Assembly (NCBI GenBank): GCA_900546245.1
Contig: URBY01000013.1
Span: forward strand, 1 to 33,843
Direction: 5' to 3'
Origin: an uncultured Mycoplasmatota bacterium
GTDB lineage: Bacteria; Bacillota_I; Bacilli_A; RF39; UBA660
DNA length: 33,843 bases
A model generated the notes under the pieces. That model saw nothing but the letters and a program-made list of their open reading frames with translations. It was not told the origin of the DNA and made no database searches. The translations under genes were made by a program, and so were the position numbers. Below, piece after piece: positions 14,638 through 22,488 of this stretch (its first letter is position 1; each line of letters opens with the position of its first letter).

Positions 14638-15657
14638 TTAATTTAAATTAATCTTTTCAATATTATCGTTATATTCCTTACTATTATAAGATATATATTT
14701 TTCATATGCTAATCTTGAATACATAAATGAAAAAGATATATTATTTTTTTTGCATATTTCATCTTTTTTATCTAGATTATTTATAATTTCATTCCATATT
14801 TTCTTATCAATCATTTTATTAAGCGCAAATTCATCTGCTTCTTTCTCCATATCATCTTCTATAATAATTTTACTAATTAATTTATTATAGTTTGTTTTAA
14901 TATGGTATAACTCATGATATAGAGTAAAATATAAAGATGATTTTTCTTTAAAATATGTTGTTAAATATATAACTGGATTATTACCTTTAACCATAGAACA
15001 TCCTCTTACTTTTGTACCCGTCAATGCATCAGCAATACATAAAATAATTCCATATGAATTAAGTAAATTAATTAATCTATCTTTATTAAAAGGTTTTAAA
15101 CTTTCTTTTTTTAAATCAATAAATAAATCATCCAATCTTTTTGAAGAATATTCACATACACTTGTATTTTCAATTAAATTATCACAATATCTAATCCATA
15201 AGTATATTTTTCTTATATCCGCGTCATTTCTTTTTTTAAATAAAATTTTTTTATTTACATAATTTTTATAAACATCAAAATTTTTAACTTTCATAAAATT
15301 TAATAAATCAATACTATTTTGAACTACAGAAGATTTATCTTTTAAAACAAGCCATTTTCTTTTATTCATTTCATTTATATAAAATGAATTTAAAAATTCT
15401 TTTATTTCTTTTTCAGAAGAAAATTTACTATATAAATAATTATGAATATCTTTTTTAAATTCAACCAAAAAAATAAGATTTATATCTATATCTGTAAGTA
15501 AACTTATCGCAATCATTAAATCTTCTGATAATTTAGTATTACCATTAATTATTTCATTCATATGTTTTTTAGATATACCTAAACGGTCTGCAAAATCTGT
15601 TTGAGTTATCTTATGATATTCTAAATAATCATTTAATATTGATCCGAATCCTTTCAT
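14638..15657 (-). CDS. HigA-like antitoxin: XRE HTH plus M78 metallopeptidase domain
   Basis: 339 residues. Residues 1-60 are an XRE helix-turn-helix (KITQTDFADRLGISKKHMNEIINGNTKLS). The C-terminal half is an ImmA/IrrE-type M78 peptidase domain with HExxH at 248-252 (YHELYHI) and an acidic third-ligand segment EKEADEFA at 271-278. Such fusions serve as antitoxins or regulators beside RelE/HigB-type toxins. It follows the toxin gene by one base, with AGGGAGGGA for its RBS inside the toxin's last codons. It probably represses the operon through the palindrome at 16007-16033. The middle part (70-200) has no named domain. Confidence 0.82.
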   Translation of the reverse strand: MKGFGSILNDYLEYHKITQTDFADRLGISKKHMNEIINGNTKLSEDLMIAISLLTDIDINLIFLVEFKKDIHNYLYSKFSSEKEIKEFLNSFYINEMNKRKWLVLKDKSSVVQNSIDLLNFMKVKNFDVYKNYVNKKILFKKRNDADIRKIYLWIRYCDNLIENTSVCEYSSKRLDDLFIDLKKESLKPFNKDRLINLLNSYGIILCIADALTGTKVRGCSMVKGNNPVIYLTTYFKEKSSLYFTLYHELYHIKTNYNKLISKIIIEDDMEKEADEFALNKMIDKKIWNEIINNLDKKDEICKKNNISFSFMYSRLAYEKYISYNSKEYNDNIEKINLN

Positions 15658-15658
15658 A

Positions 15659-15985
15659 TTATCCCTCCCTATAATGAGTATTATCTATATCACAAAAAAT
15701 AATTTCTTCAATTTCAATTAAGTCATATGGATAATTACTGTTAGGTTTCATTAATAACCTCATTTTATCATTTACCCTAGCTGCATAATATTCTTTTAAA
15801 TCACCACTTTTTTTACTTATACCATAAATATTCCTAAGTGAATCATTCATTACTTCATGAAAATTATTTTTGCTAAGAAGGAAGTTTATTATATTTTCTA
15901 TTCTTTCACTTTCTTTAGTCAAGTGTTTATTAACAATATTCTTTTTATAACTTCTATTATATTTAGTTGTTTTTGTTATAATCAT
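15659..15985 (-). CDS. RelE/ParE (HigB-like) family toxin
   Basis: 108 residues. The C-terminal two-thirds fits the RelE/HigB fold, with the family run IYGISKKSGDLKEYYAARVNDKMRLLMKP, then IEIEEIIFCDIDNTHYREG, matching the IDDKHYGEG-type end of many HigB-like proteins. The family acts as ribosome-dependent mRNA interferases; basic and aromatic residues typical of the catalytic face (K, R, Y) are present in the central run. Encoded before its HigA-M78 partner, the usual order for this subgroup. A promoter and a perfect palindrome overlap directly upstream. Confidence 0.8.
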   Translation of the reverse strand: MIITKTTKYNRSYKKNIVNKHLTKESERIENIINFLLSKNNFHEVMNDSLRNIYGISKKSGDLKEYYAARVNDKMRLLMKPNSNYPYDLIEIEEIIFCDIDNTHYREG

Positions 15986-16006
15986 AAGCTGTTACTTTCT
16001 TTAAAC

Positions 16007-16033
16007 ATATTATAACCTATAAGGTTATAATAT
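16007..16033. promoter_or_regulatory. 27-bp palindromic operator of the HigB/HigA operon
   Basis: Perfect 12-base inverted repeat ATATTATAACCT / AGGTTATAATAT (16007-16018 and 16022-16033) with a 3-base centre. It covers the -10 and spacer of the promoter for the toxin gene at 15985, as expected for autoregulation by an XRE antitoxin. Binding by that antitoxin is inferred. Confidence 0.7.
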
Positions 16034-16037
16034 ACAA
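16009..16037 (-). promoter_or_regulatory. Promoter of the HigB/HigA operon
   Basis: On the minus strand: TTGTAT (16032-16037), a 17-base spacer, TATAAT (16009-16014). The start of transcription would fall about 15 bases before the toxin start codon. Confidence 0.6.
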
Positions 16038-16046
16038 TATAATTTT

Positions 16047-16077
16047 TAAAAAAAGATAATTATTATAATTACCTTTT
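16047..16077 (-). terminator. Terminator after the VanZ-like gene
   Basis: Hairpin of AAAAGGTAATTA with TAATTATCTTTT on the minus strand (12 pairs including one G-T), ending in a T run. It overlaps the stop codon of the VanZ-like gene at 16069 and insulates the toxin-antitoxin promoter. Confidence 0.7.
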
Positions 16078-16503
16078 TATAACTTTAATAATTAACATGC
16101 TTATTAAACTACCTGTACTATCTATTAATACATCTAATACTTGTGCAGTTCTACCATATACAAATAATTGATGTGTTTCATCTAACGATGCATATATTAT
16201 GCATATAATCATTGATAAAAGTAATTTATGATTTACTTTAGTGCAAGAAAATATACCATACACAAACACTCCAAGTAAGAAATAAATACTAAAATGAGCA
16301 AGTTTTCTAACTGGATAATTTAATTTAGTAATAACTTTTTCTTCATCTACTACTTTATTAGTAACTTTTTCATATATTCTTACTGAATACCTAATTAAGT
16401 TTTTACTAGTACTATTAGATTCCATAGTATTCTTACTTGAAAAACAAAATATAGTTATCATACATAATAACGCTAATAAAATATATATTATTATTTTCTT
16501 CAT
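16069..16503 (-). CDS. VanZ-like family membrane protein
   Basis: 144 residues with about four hydrophobic segments. VanZ-family marks: FSSKNTMESNSTS after the first segment, RKLAHFSIYFLLG in the middle, and DETHQLFVYGRTAQVLDVLIDSTGSL near the end, containing the conserved DE-HQ and GR residues. VanZ itself gives low-level teicoplanin resistance, but most chromosomal members have no defined role and this should not be read as a resistance gene. The ATG at 16503 is chosen because AGGTG sits upstream; an in-frame ATG nine bases earlier is also possible. 16 bases after the ATPase gene, same strand, so probably co-transcribed. Confidence 0.82.
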   Translation of the reverse strand: MKKIIIYILLALLCMITIFCFSSKNTMESNSTSKNLIRYSVRIYEKVTNKVVDEEKVITKLNYPVRKLAHFSIYFLLGVFVYGIFSCTKVNHKLLLSMIICIIYASLDETHQLFVYGRTAQVLDVLIDSTGSLISMLIIKVIKR

Positions 16504-16519
16504 AAAATACACCTATTCA

Positions 16520-17818
16520 TTACAAAAACATACTCATATATAAAGGAATATTTAAAATCTTTTCTTTACCAGTTCCAACGTTTTTACTAGAAAGTTTTAT
16601 TCCTTGTTCTAGATTCCAATTTTCAATTAATGAATTTAACGATTTAGACTTAGTATTATCCGCAGATTTTACTTCTACAGCAGTTATCTTATTATTATAT
16701 TTTATAATAAAGTCTACTTCCAAGGTTGAATTATATTCAAAATAATATAATTTTTTCCCTAATTTTCCAAATATATCTGCAATAATATTTTCATAAATTG
16801 CACCTTTATATATACCTAAATTTCCACTCATTATTTCAAGTTGTGTTCCATCTTCTAACATAGATACTAAAAGTCCCGTATCCTTCATATATACTTTAAA
16901 AATATCTTCTTTAGCAAACCCTTCAAGAGGTGATTCTAATTTTGATAAGTTATAGCAAAAATTAATTATTCCTGCGTCATATAACCACTCTAAGGCACCT
17001 AAATATTTTTTGGCTGTTCCATTTTTATCTACTAAACTATATTTAAATTTTTTATTTTCTTGTGATAAATGCTTTGGTATAGAATTAAAACAATCTCTAA
17101 TTTTTGCCTTGTCTATTTCTAAAGCATACTTAACTATATCATCTTTGTAATCTTGAACAATATTTCTTTGAAGTTTTAAAGAACTTGAAAAATCATGATT
17201 TGTAACAAATTCATCAACAACCCTAGGCATTCCACCAATTACAATATATTCCTTAAATAATTCAAGCATTCTATTATGTATAGAATCTGGAACTTGCTTT
17301 TTATTAATGAAAAATTCTTTCAAATAAGATATAGCAGTTTCATCCATACCATTAGCCCAACAAAATTCTTCAAAATCCAAAGAATTCATTTCTAATCTCT
17401 CAATATATCCAACAGGAAATGACGATACTCTTTTATATGTTATTCCTAAAAGAGAACCAGATGCAATACAATCTATTTTGTTTTCTTGAGCAATAAATTT
17501 AAGAGCAGTAATAGCATTTTCACATACTTGTATTTCATCTAGTATTAATAAAGTTTTACCAGGAATAATACTAGAATTTGGCACTCTTAATGTTAATTGC
17601 TTTATAATTGTTTCAATATCCAAATTACCTGAAAAAATATCTTTATAATCTGGATTTTCAATGAAATTAATGTATATAGATTTTTCATAATATTCTTCAG
17701 CGAATTTTTGAATTATATAAGTTTTGCCAACCTGTCTTGCACCAATTATAAGTAAGCAATTATTTTTATGATTTTCTTTCCATTCAACTAAATTATTTAT
17801 TATTTTTCTTTTTAACAT
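16520..17818 (-). CDS. AAA ATPase with DUF4143 and nuclease-like C-terminus
   Basis: 432 residues. The N-terminal AAA_14 ATPase has Walker A GARQVGKT at about 26-33 and Walker B LLILDEIQV at about 90-98, plus a sensor-like CIASGSLLG. The C-terminal half is DUF4143-type, with LGALEWLYDAGIINFCYNL and KDTGLLVSML. It ends in a PD-(D/E)XK-like fold: EVDFIIKYNNKITAVEVKSAD, where D and E-x-K are the expected metal residues. These proteins are abundant in gut bacteria and archaea, often in many copies and near mobile DNA; their role is unknown. RBS GGTGA precedes the ATG. The decayed copy at 17874-18412 lies immediately upstream. Confidence 0.85.
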   Translation of the reverse strand: MLKRKIINNLVEWKENHKNNCLLIIGARQVGKTYIIQKFAEEYYEKSIYINFIENPDYKDIFSGNLDIETIIKQLTLRVPNSSIIPGKTLLILDEIQVCENAITALKFIAQENKIDCIASGSLLGITYKRVSSFPVGYIERLEMNSLDFEEFCWANGMDETAISYLKEFFINKKQVPDSIHNRMLELFKEYIVIGGMPRVVDEFVTNHDFSSSLKLQRNIVQDYKDDIVKYALEIDKAKIRDCFNSIPKHLSQENKKFKYSLVDKNGTAKKYLGALEWLYDAGIINFCYNLSKLESPLEGFAKEDIFKVYMKDTGLLVSMLEDGTQLEIMSGNLGIYKGAIYENIIADIFGKLGKKLYYFEYNSTLEVDFIIKYNNKITAVEVKSADNTKSKSLNSLIENWNLEQGIKLSSKNVGTGKEKILNIPLYMSMFL

Positions 17819-17845
17819 AGATATTCACCATAACCTTTCAAAACA

Positions 17846-17854
17846 ATTATAACA
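17846..17854 (-). promoter_or_regulatory. Extended -10 promoter of the ATPase gene
   Basis: On the minus strand TGTTATAAT (TGnTATAAT) lies 28 bases before the start codon at 17818. No clear -35. Confidence 0.45.
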
Positions 17855-17873
17855 CAATTTTTACTAAAAAAAC

Positions 17874-18412
17874 TTAATTTTTAGTTTTTTCAAAGGAATA
17901 TTGCAGATATATTGTAGTTTTTTCAAAGGAATATTGTTTTTCTTTCAAATATCTTTTTAACAAAAATGCAAGGAAATATGGAAATATATAAAACTTTCAA
18001 TTAAATCCAATGTTTTTATTGTATAACTTTATTTCATATTTTATATCTTTATACTTATTACTATCAATTAAATTGTTTAAAGATATTATTGAATTATCAT
18101 TAGCTTTCACTTCAATTAGTATTAAGCTATTTGCATCTCTCACAAAGAAATCCATTTCAAGTCTACCTGCTTCATCTCTATAAAAATATAAATCATAACC
18201 TTCTTTTACAAGCATATCACCAACTACATTTTCATATACTGCATTTTTATAAGTATTAAAATGATTATAGTTTCATTTTAATGGAAAACTAACTTGATCT
18301 AGACAATAACAAATATTTACTATACCAGCATTTTTAAGCTATTTAACTACACCTACATATTCTCTATTTCTCGCTCCTGTTGAAATTTTTATTATTTGAA
18401 ATTTTTTATTTT
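17874..18412 (-). pseudogene. Decayed C-terminal half of a second DUF4143 ATPase
   Basis: A single frame on the minus strand shows the DUF4143/nuclease half of an AAA ATPase: KKFQIIKISTGARNREYVGVVK, then a TAG, LKNAGIVNICYCLDQVSFPLK, a TGA, NYNHFNTYKNAVYENVVGDM, the nuclease-like LEMDFFVRDANSLILIEVKAND, a TGA after NIGFN at 17997, and KFYIFPYFLAFLLKRYLKE before a TAA at 17874-17876. The TAG sits where the intact paralogue has Trp (EWL). The KDTGLL block that follows in relatives is missing between LK and HFNTYK, an internal deletion. The whole ATPase domain is gone; its place is taken by the 3' end of the metalloprotease gene. A fragment from 18215 with its own ATG remains open but lacks both ends. 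Confidence 0.85.
17882..17936. repeat. Tandem repeat, 33-base period
   Basis: A 22-base unit, TAGTTTTTTCAAAGGAATAT followed by TG, occurs at 17882-17903 and 17915-17936. The period is 33 bases, i.e. 11 codons in the pseudogene frame, where it repeats QYSFEKT near the C-terminus. It looks like a recent slippage duplication. Confidence 0.75.
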
Positions 18413-21400
18413 TACATAATCTAACGCATTAATATTACCATCACCATTAACATCACCTAAAACAGATGTATTATATATTTGAACATTACCTTCATCATCT
18501 ATATATGTTATAGTCATATTTGTTCTAATTAAATCATTATCTTTTAAGATATTGTTGTTACTCTTTATTATAGAACTATAATTTAAATTATTTTTAAATG
18601 TATTTATATTAATATTATTATTTAATTTAAATATTATTTTTTTAGAACTATCATATGTATATTTGTAAGTTATTGGTCTATTTTCTTTTTTCTTTACAGT
18701 AATATTATAAGTAGCAGTTTTATTCATTACTTTAGCTGTTATAACAGCATTACCTACTCCTACTGCTTTTACAACTCCGTTATTAATAGTTGCTACTTTG
18801 TTATTACTAGTTGTCCATGTAATACTTTTATTATCAGTTGTATTACTTGGATTATAAGACACTACTAGATTTTCTGTTTCTCCAATATATTTTGTACCAC
18901 TAGTTTTATTTAAACTTATACTAGTGATTGGAATATTTATTATTTTTTTATTTACAGTTAAAGTATAACTTGCTTCTTTTATATTATAAAAATAATTTTC
19001 ACCATCTATAACTATTGCCTTTATTACAGTATTACCAGGGGATAAAATTGTTACCTTACCATTTTTATCTAAAGTTGCTACTTTATTATCACTTGATGAA
19101 TAATTTATAATATCATCACCTGTTTTTGTAAGTACATTTGTAAATGCTTGATCACCTTGGGTCTTTGTTATATTTTTATTTAAATAAGAAATACTTCCAC
19201 TTTTTTTATTAATATTAGCTTTTATACTACCTGATTTACTATTATAATTATTATCTCCACTTACATAGTAATATACTGTATATTCTCCTGCATTAATCTT
19301 TTTAGGTATACTTTCATTTTTTGAACAACTAGAAATAGGATTATATGAATAACAAATATTACCTTTAATATTACTTACTGTTATAAGCTCTTGTTCTTTT
19401 CCATTATATTTTAAAGTATTTGCTTTTACTATTACTGGATTATCATGTTTTATAACAGTTATTTTATAACTTGCAGTTAAACTTCCAACTTTAGCAGTTA
19501 TAACAGCATTACCTATTCCTTTAGCAGTTACAACTCCATTATTAATTGACGCAACATTATTGTTACTACTTGTCCATGTTACATTTTTATTATCAGTTGT
19601 ATTACTTGGATTATAAATAACAGTTAAATTTTCTGTTTCACCTATATATTTTGTACCACTAGTTTTATTTAAGTTAATGCTTTTAAGTGGGTTTAATATT
19701 ACTTTTTCAATTACTTCATAATTAAATTTATTACTAATTCCTTCATATGTTATAGTAGCACTATAACTACCCACTTTATTTGTATTAAAATTAGTTATAG
19801 TATATTCATTATTACTAAGTTCTTTTCTATTTTTAGTATAATTAGCAATTACTTTTAAACCAGTTAAATCTACATTATCACCAATTGTATAAGTTGTTCT
19901 ATTTGGTGATGTAATACTTAAAGATAATAAACTATTATTTGATTCTTTATACTTAATATGAGTTATATCGTCTTTTATATATGAAATATATAATCTATTA
20001 TCTATAGAAAATACACCACTATAATCTGCATTTACACCACTTGCAATATTATTTCCTTCCATTGTAATTTTATCGGATAATGAATAAACCATTAATACAT
20101 TATCATTACTATATATATCAGTTGGATCTTTAATTGTTCTTAAATAAAGATTACCTTGTGATTTAAATAATTGTGGTAAATTATATGGAATTGTTTCAGT
20201 TTTCTTTTTAAAATTAGTTCCATCAAATTCATATAATTCAATATCACCAGTATTTTTACCAGCAATAATTATTTTATTATTTAAATCTTTCGCATCATAT
20301 GAATTAACTAATATATCATTATTAATTTCTTTAAGAATATTATTACTATATTCATATATTTTTATCTTTTTAGTACTAGATTCTCTTACCATTAAATATA
20401 TTTTATTATTAATTGATAAAACTTTTGGATCACCTACAAATGAACCACTATAATAATTAGTTACTTTAGTTATATTATCATCTTTATATTTTAATAATTC
20501 AGCATTATTATTGTCATACATATTAGCAATATATAATTCATTATTTATTACTTCAGTACTCATATAACCAGTTGAATAGTTATATTCTGCTCTTTTTTTC
20601 CATATATTATTTTCTAAAGAATAAACACCTATTTTATTCCAACAACCATATATTAAATATAATTTATTATTAATTATTTTAAATTCCATTGTACTTGGAG
20701 ATACATCACCAATAACAATATTAGTACCATTTGATATAGTACTCCAATTACCATTATCATAAACAGTAGTATATAATTTATTATTTGTTATTGAACCCAC
20801 ATATATTTTATTATTCATTTCTATAGATGTTTGAACTTTATAACCACTATTTTTATTAATATCATCATATTTTAATTCATTCCAAACATCTAAATCACCT
20901 TTATTTGGAATACTTACATTTAATGTAATACTATTTGAACTTGATGAACCTATTTCACTAAGTACTATACCTGAATTAGTTCCATCACTATATAATAATG
21001 CTTTATCTTTACTATTTAAATCACTATTACCTACAGTTGTTCTACCAAGTTCTTTAGAAAAAACTGTATTATAAACTGCTGAAGATGGAGTACTATTTAA
21101 AGCAAAAAAATTATCTCTATATACATATACACCATATGAACCAAATTTATTACTTAAACCTGTTATTGTTGTATTAATTCTATATACAATAACACCACTA
21201 TTACTTATACTTCTGTCTATCTTATCAAATAAAGTTGGTTTCTTTCTATATTCTACAACAAAAAATTCATAATCATTTAATGGTGATTTAATTATATATG
21301 CTTGATTACCATCTTTATTATCTTGAGTATTTAATGTAATAGTTCCAGATTTAGTAATTTCATCAATACTAAGCCAATTTGTAAAATAACTTCTTAAATA

Positions 21401-22114
21401 AGCAAGTGAATATGGAGGTGGTGAAATAACATTACCCATAATATCCCAAGTAAATACTGGATAATCATTATTACTATTATATAAATCTGGATAACCTAAA
21501 GAATGCATAAATTCATGAATAATAACAGAACTCTTAGTATTTCTAATTGAATATGTATTAAGCATATTATAAGTACCTAAAGACTTATTAGATAATGTTA
21601 TATCATTACCACCAGGATAATCACTCTTATGAGATACAAGAGATGAATTAGAACCAGCATTATCAGCTTTATTCCTTAAAATAATAGTTAAATTATCAAC
21701 AATACCATCATTATCATAATCAATTGTTCCACTAACATTTGGATATTTTTTTAAAACATCACTAATAATAATTGAATCATAATTAGAATTATTCGCATCA
21801 TCTTCTGTAATACTAAGTTCTATTGGAATAAAAGTACTATCATTTATTTGAGGAAATAAATTATATAAATGAAAATTATTATAAGATATATTCTCTAAAT
21901 AATTCTTAACACTAGTTTCACTAGAACCATTATAATACTCCATTATAGTTTTATAATTATCTTCCATATATTTTTTACCCTCTAAATCACCATTAAAATA
22001 TGTAAAAAATACTACGTTAGCATAATTTCTTTCATTATTAACACTTTTAGCATATATATTACTAGGAAATAGTAATATAACTATCATAATTAATATACAT
22101 AAAAACTTCTTCAT
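18392..22114 (-). CDS. Secreted M6-like metalloprotease with Ig-like repeats and truncated dockerin
   Basis: 1240 residues. Signal peptide at 1-22. M6 (immune-inhibitor-A-like) catalytic domain from about 30 to 330: HEFMHSLGYPD at 200-210 gives the zinc site HExxHxxGxxD, with Met-turn WDIMG near 223-227. Residues about 410-740 are a series of short beta repeats (NKIYLM, NKLYLIYG, NRLYISY), probably a propeller. Then follow a Big_3-like domain (about 755-835), two near-identical Big_2-like domains beginning with SINLNKTSG and SISLNKTSG, and between them a domain with YNGKEQ and a further Ig-like module. The C-terminus, LGDVNGDGNINALDYVKIKNFK, is the first calcium-binding repeat of a type I dockerin; the second is absent. 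Family knowledge: such enzymes cleave host or surface glycoproteins. Loss of the second repeat coincides with the ATPase remnant. Confidence 0.88.
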   Translation of the reverse strand: MKKFLCILIMIVILLFPSNIYAKSVNNERNYANVVFFTYFNGDLEGKKYMEDNYKTIMEYYNGSSETSVKNYLENISYNNFHLYNLFPQINDSTFIPIELSITEDDANNSNYDSIIISDVLKKYPNVSGTIDYDNDGIVDNLTIILRNKADNAGSNSSLVSHKSDYPGGNDITLSNKSLGTYNMLNTYSIRNTKSSVIIHEFMHSLGYPDLYNSNNDYPVFTWDIMGNVISPPPYSLAYLRSYFTNWLSIDEITKSGTITLNTQDNKDGNQAYIIKSPLNDYEFFVVEYRKKPTLFDKIDRSISNSGVIVYRINTTITGLSNKFGSYGVYVYRDNFFALNSTPSSAVYNTVFSKELGRTTVGNSDLNSKDKALLYSDGTNSGIVLSEIGSSSSNSITLNVSIPNKGDLDVWNELKYDDINKNSGYKVQTSIEMNNKIYVGSITNNKLYTTVYDNGNWSTISNGTNIVIGDVSPSTMEFKIINNKLYLIYGCWNKIGVYSLENNIWKKRAEYNYSTGYMSTEVINNELYIANMYDNNNAELLKYKDDNITKVTNYYSGSFVGDPKVLSINNKIYLMVRESSTKKIKIYEYSNNILKEINNDILVNSYDAKDLNNKIIIAGKNTGDIELYEFDGTNFKKKTETIPYNLPQLFKSQGNLYLRTIKDPTDIYSNDNVLMVYSLSDKITMEGNNIASGVNADYSGVFSIDNRLYISYIKDDITHIKYKESNNSLLSLSITSPNRTTYTIGDNVDLTGLKVIANYTKNRKELSNNEYTITNFNTNKVGSYSATITYEGISNKFNYEVIEKVILNPLKSINLNKTSGTKYIGETENLTVIYNPSNTTDNKNVTWTSSNNNVASINNGVVTAKGIGNAVITAKVGSLTASYKITVIKHDNPVIVKANTLKYNGKEQELITVSNIKGNICYSYNPISSCSKNESIPKKINAGEYTVYYYVSGDNNYNSKSGSIKANINKKSGSISYLNKNITKTQGDQAFTNVLTKTGDDIINYSSSDNKVATLDKNGKVTILSPGNTVIKAIVIDGENYFYNIKEASYTLTVNKKIINIPITSISLNKTSGTKYIGETENLVVSYNPSNTTDNKSITWTTSNNKVATINNGVVKAVGVGNAVITAKVMNKTATYNITVKKKENRPITYKYTYDSSKKIIFKLNNNININTFKNNLNYSSIIKSNNNILKDNDLIRTNMTITYIDDEGNVQIYNTSVLGDVNGDGNINALDYVKIKNFK
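18696..19690. repeat. Duplicated Big_2-domain segment inside the protease gene
   Basis: Segments at about 18696-18928 and 19454-19690 are near-identical DNA copies, about 760 bases apart. Both encode LNKTSGTKYIGETENL, YNPSNTTDNK and NAVITAKV. They are direct repeats and could recombine to remove the intervening Ig-like modules. Confidence 0.8.
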
Positions 22115-22488
22115 AAAACACCTACTATATCTTTTAATAATTATGACAAATATATTTTAAATTTTTAATAGTTAATATTAAAAAAATTAAATTGTCAACA
22201 CTCTGAAGATGATATTTTATCATCTTTTGTACCTCTTAATTTTTAAATATAAATTCCTTTTTATTTCTTAAATACTTTTTACTTCCTTTCAATTTTGCAT
22301 ATCACAATAGCATTATTTAACAACATTGCGCTACTTGCGACATATTATATACTTTTTTTTAAAAATTCATTAGTTTCGACAAAAATTTCCCAGTTATTTC
22401 CATAATTTTTATTTAAAATAACATAAAAAAAGAAGAAGAATGTCGAATTATGACACTTTTCTTCTTTAATACAAATTTAACTATAAAA
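22115..22488. other. Intergenic leader of the protease and 3' end of the polysaccharide operon
   Basis: 374 bases without a large gene. On the minus strand it holds the operon terminator (22425-22467), a TATAAT at about 22344, a hairpin AAGATGAT / ATCATCTT (22206-22226), and a consensus -35 TTGACA at 22193-22198 without a good -10. A small frame from 22223 to 22134 (29 codons, start MIKYHLQS) is preceded by GAGG at eight bases. The leader of the protease gene is therefore long or has more than one start. Confidence 0.5.
22425..22467 (-). terminator. Terminator of the polysaccharide operon
   Basis: Minus-strand hairpin: AAAGAAGAAAAGTGTC pairs with GACATTCTTCTTCTTT (22452-22467 with 22429-22444), with small internal mismatches, then a T run. 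It lies 22 bases after the last gene's stop codon. Confidence 0.78.

Noticed and set aside
16069..16503. Glycopeptide resistance gene
   Set aside because: VanZ-family proteins are common in susceptible bacteria, and no vanHAX-type genes are present.
17997..18215. A stand-alone 72-residue gene
   Set aside because: It reads as the middle of a DUF4143/nuclease domain, and recognisable homologous sequence continues beyond stop codons on both sides, so it is part of a pseudogene.
17874..18412. UGA or UAG recoding to keep the ATPase remnant functional
   Set aside because: Intact genes end in TGA (SGNH hydrolase, SpoIIP, flippase) and TAG (miaA, pyruvyl transferase), and the ATPase domain itself is lost.
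22206..22226. Hairpin AAGATGAT / ATCATCTT as a terminator
   Set aside because: Only four T residues follow on the plus strand, where no gene ends, and none on the minus strand.
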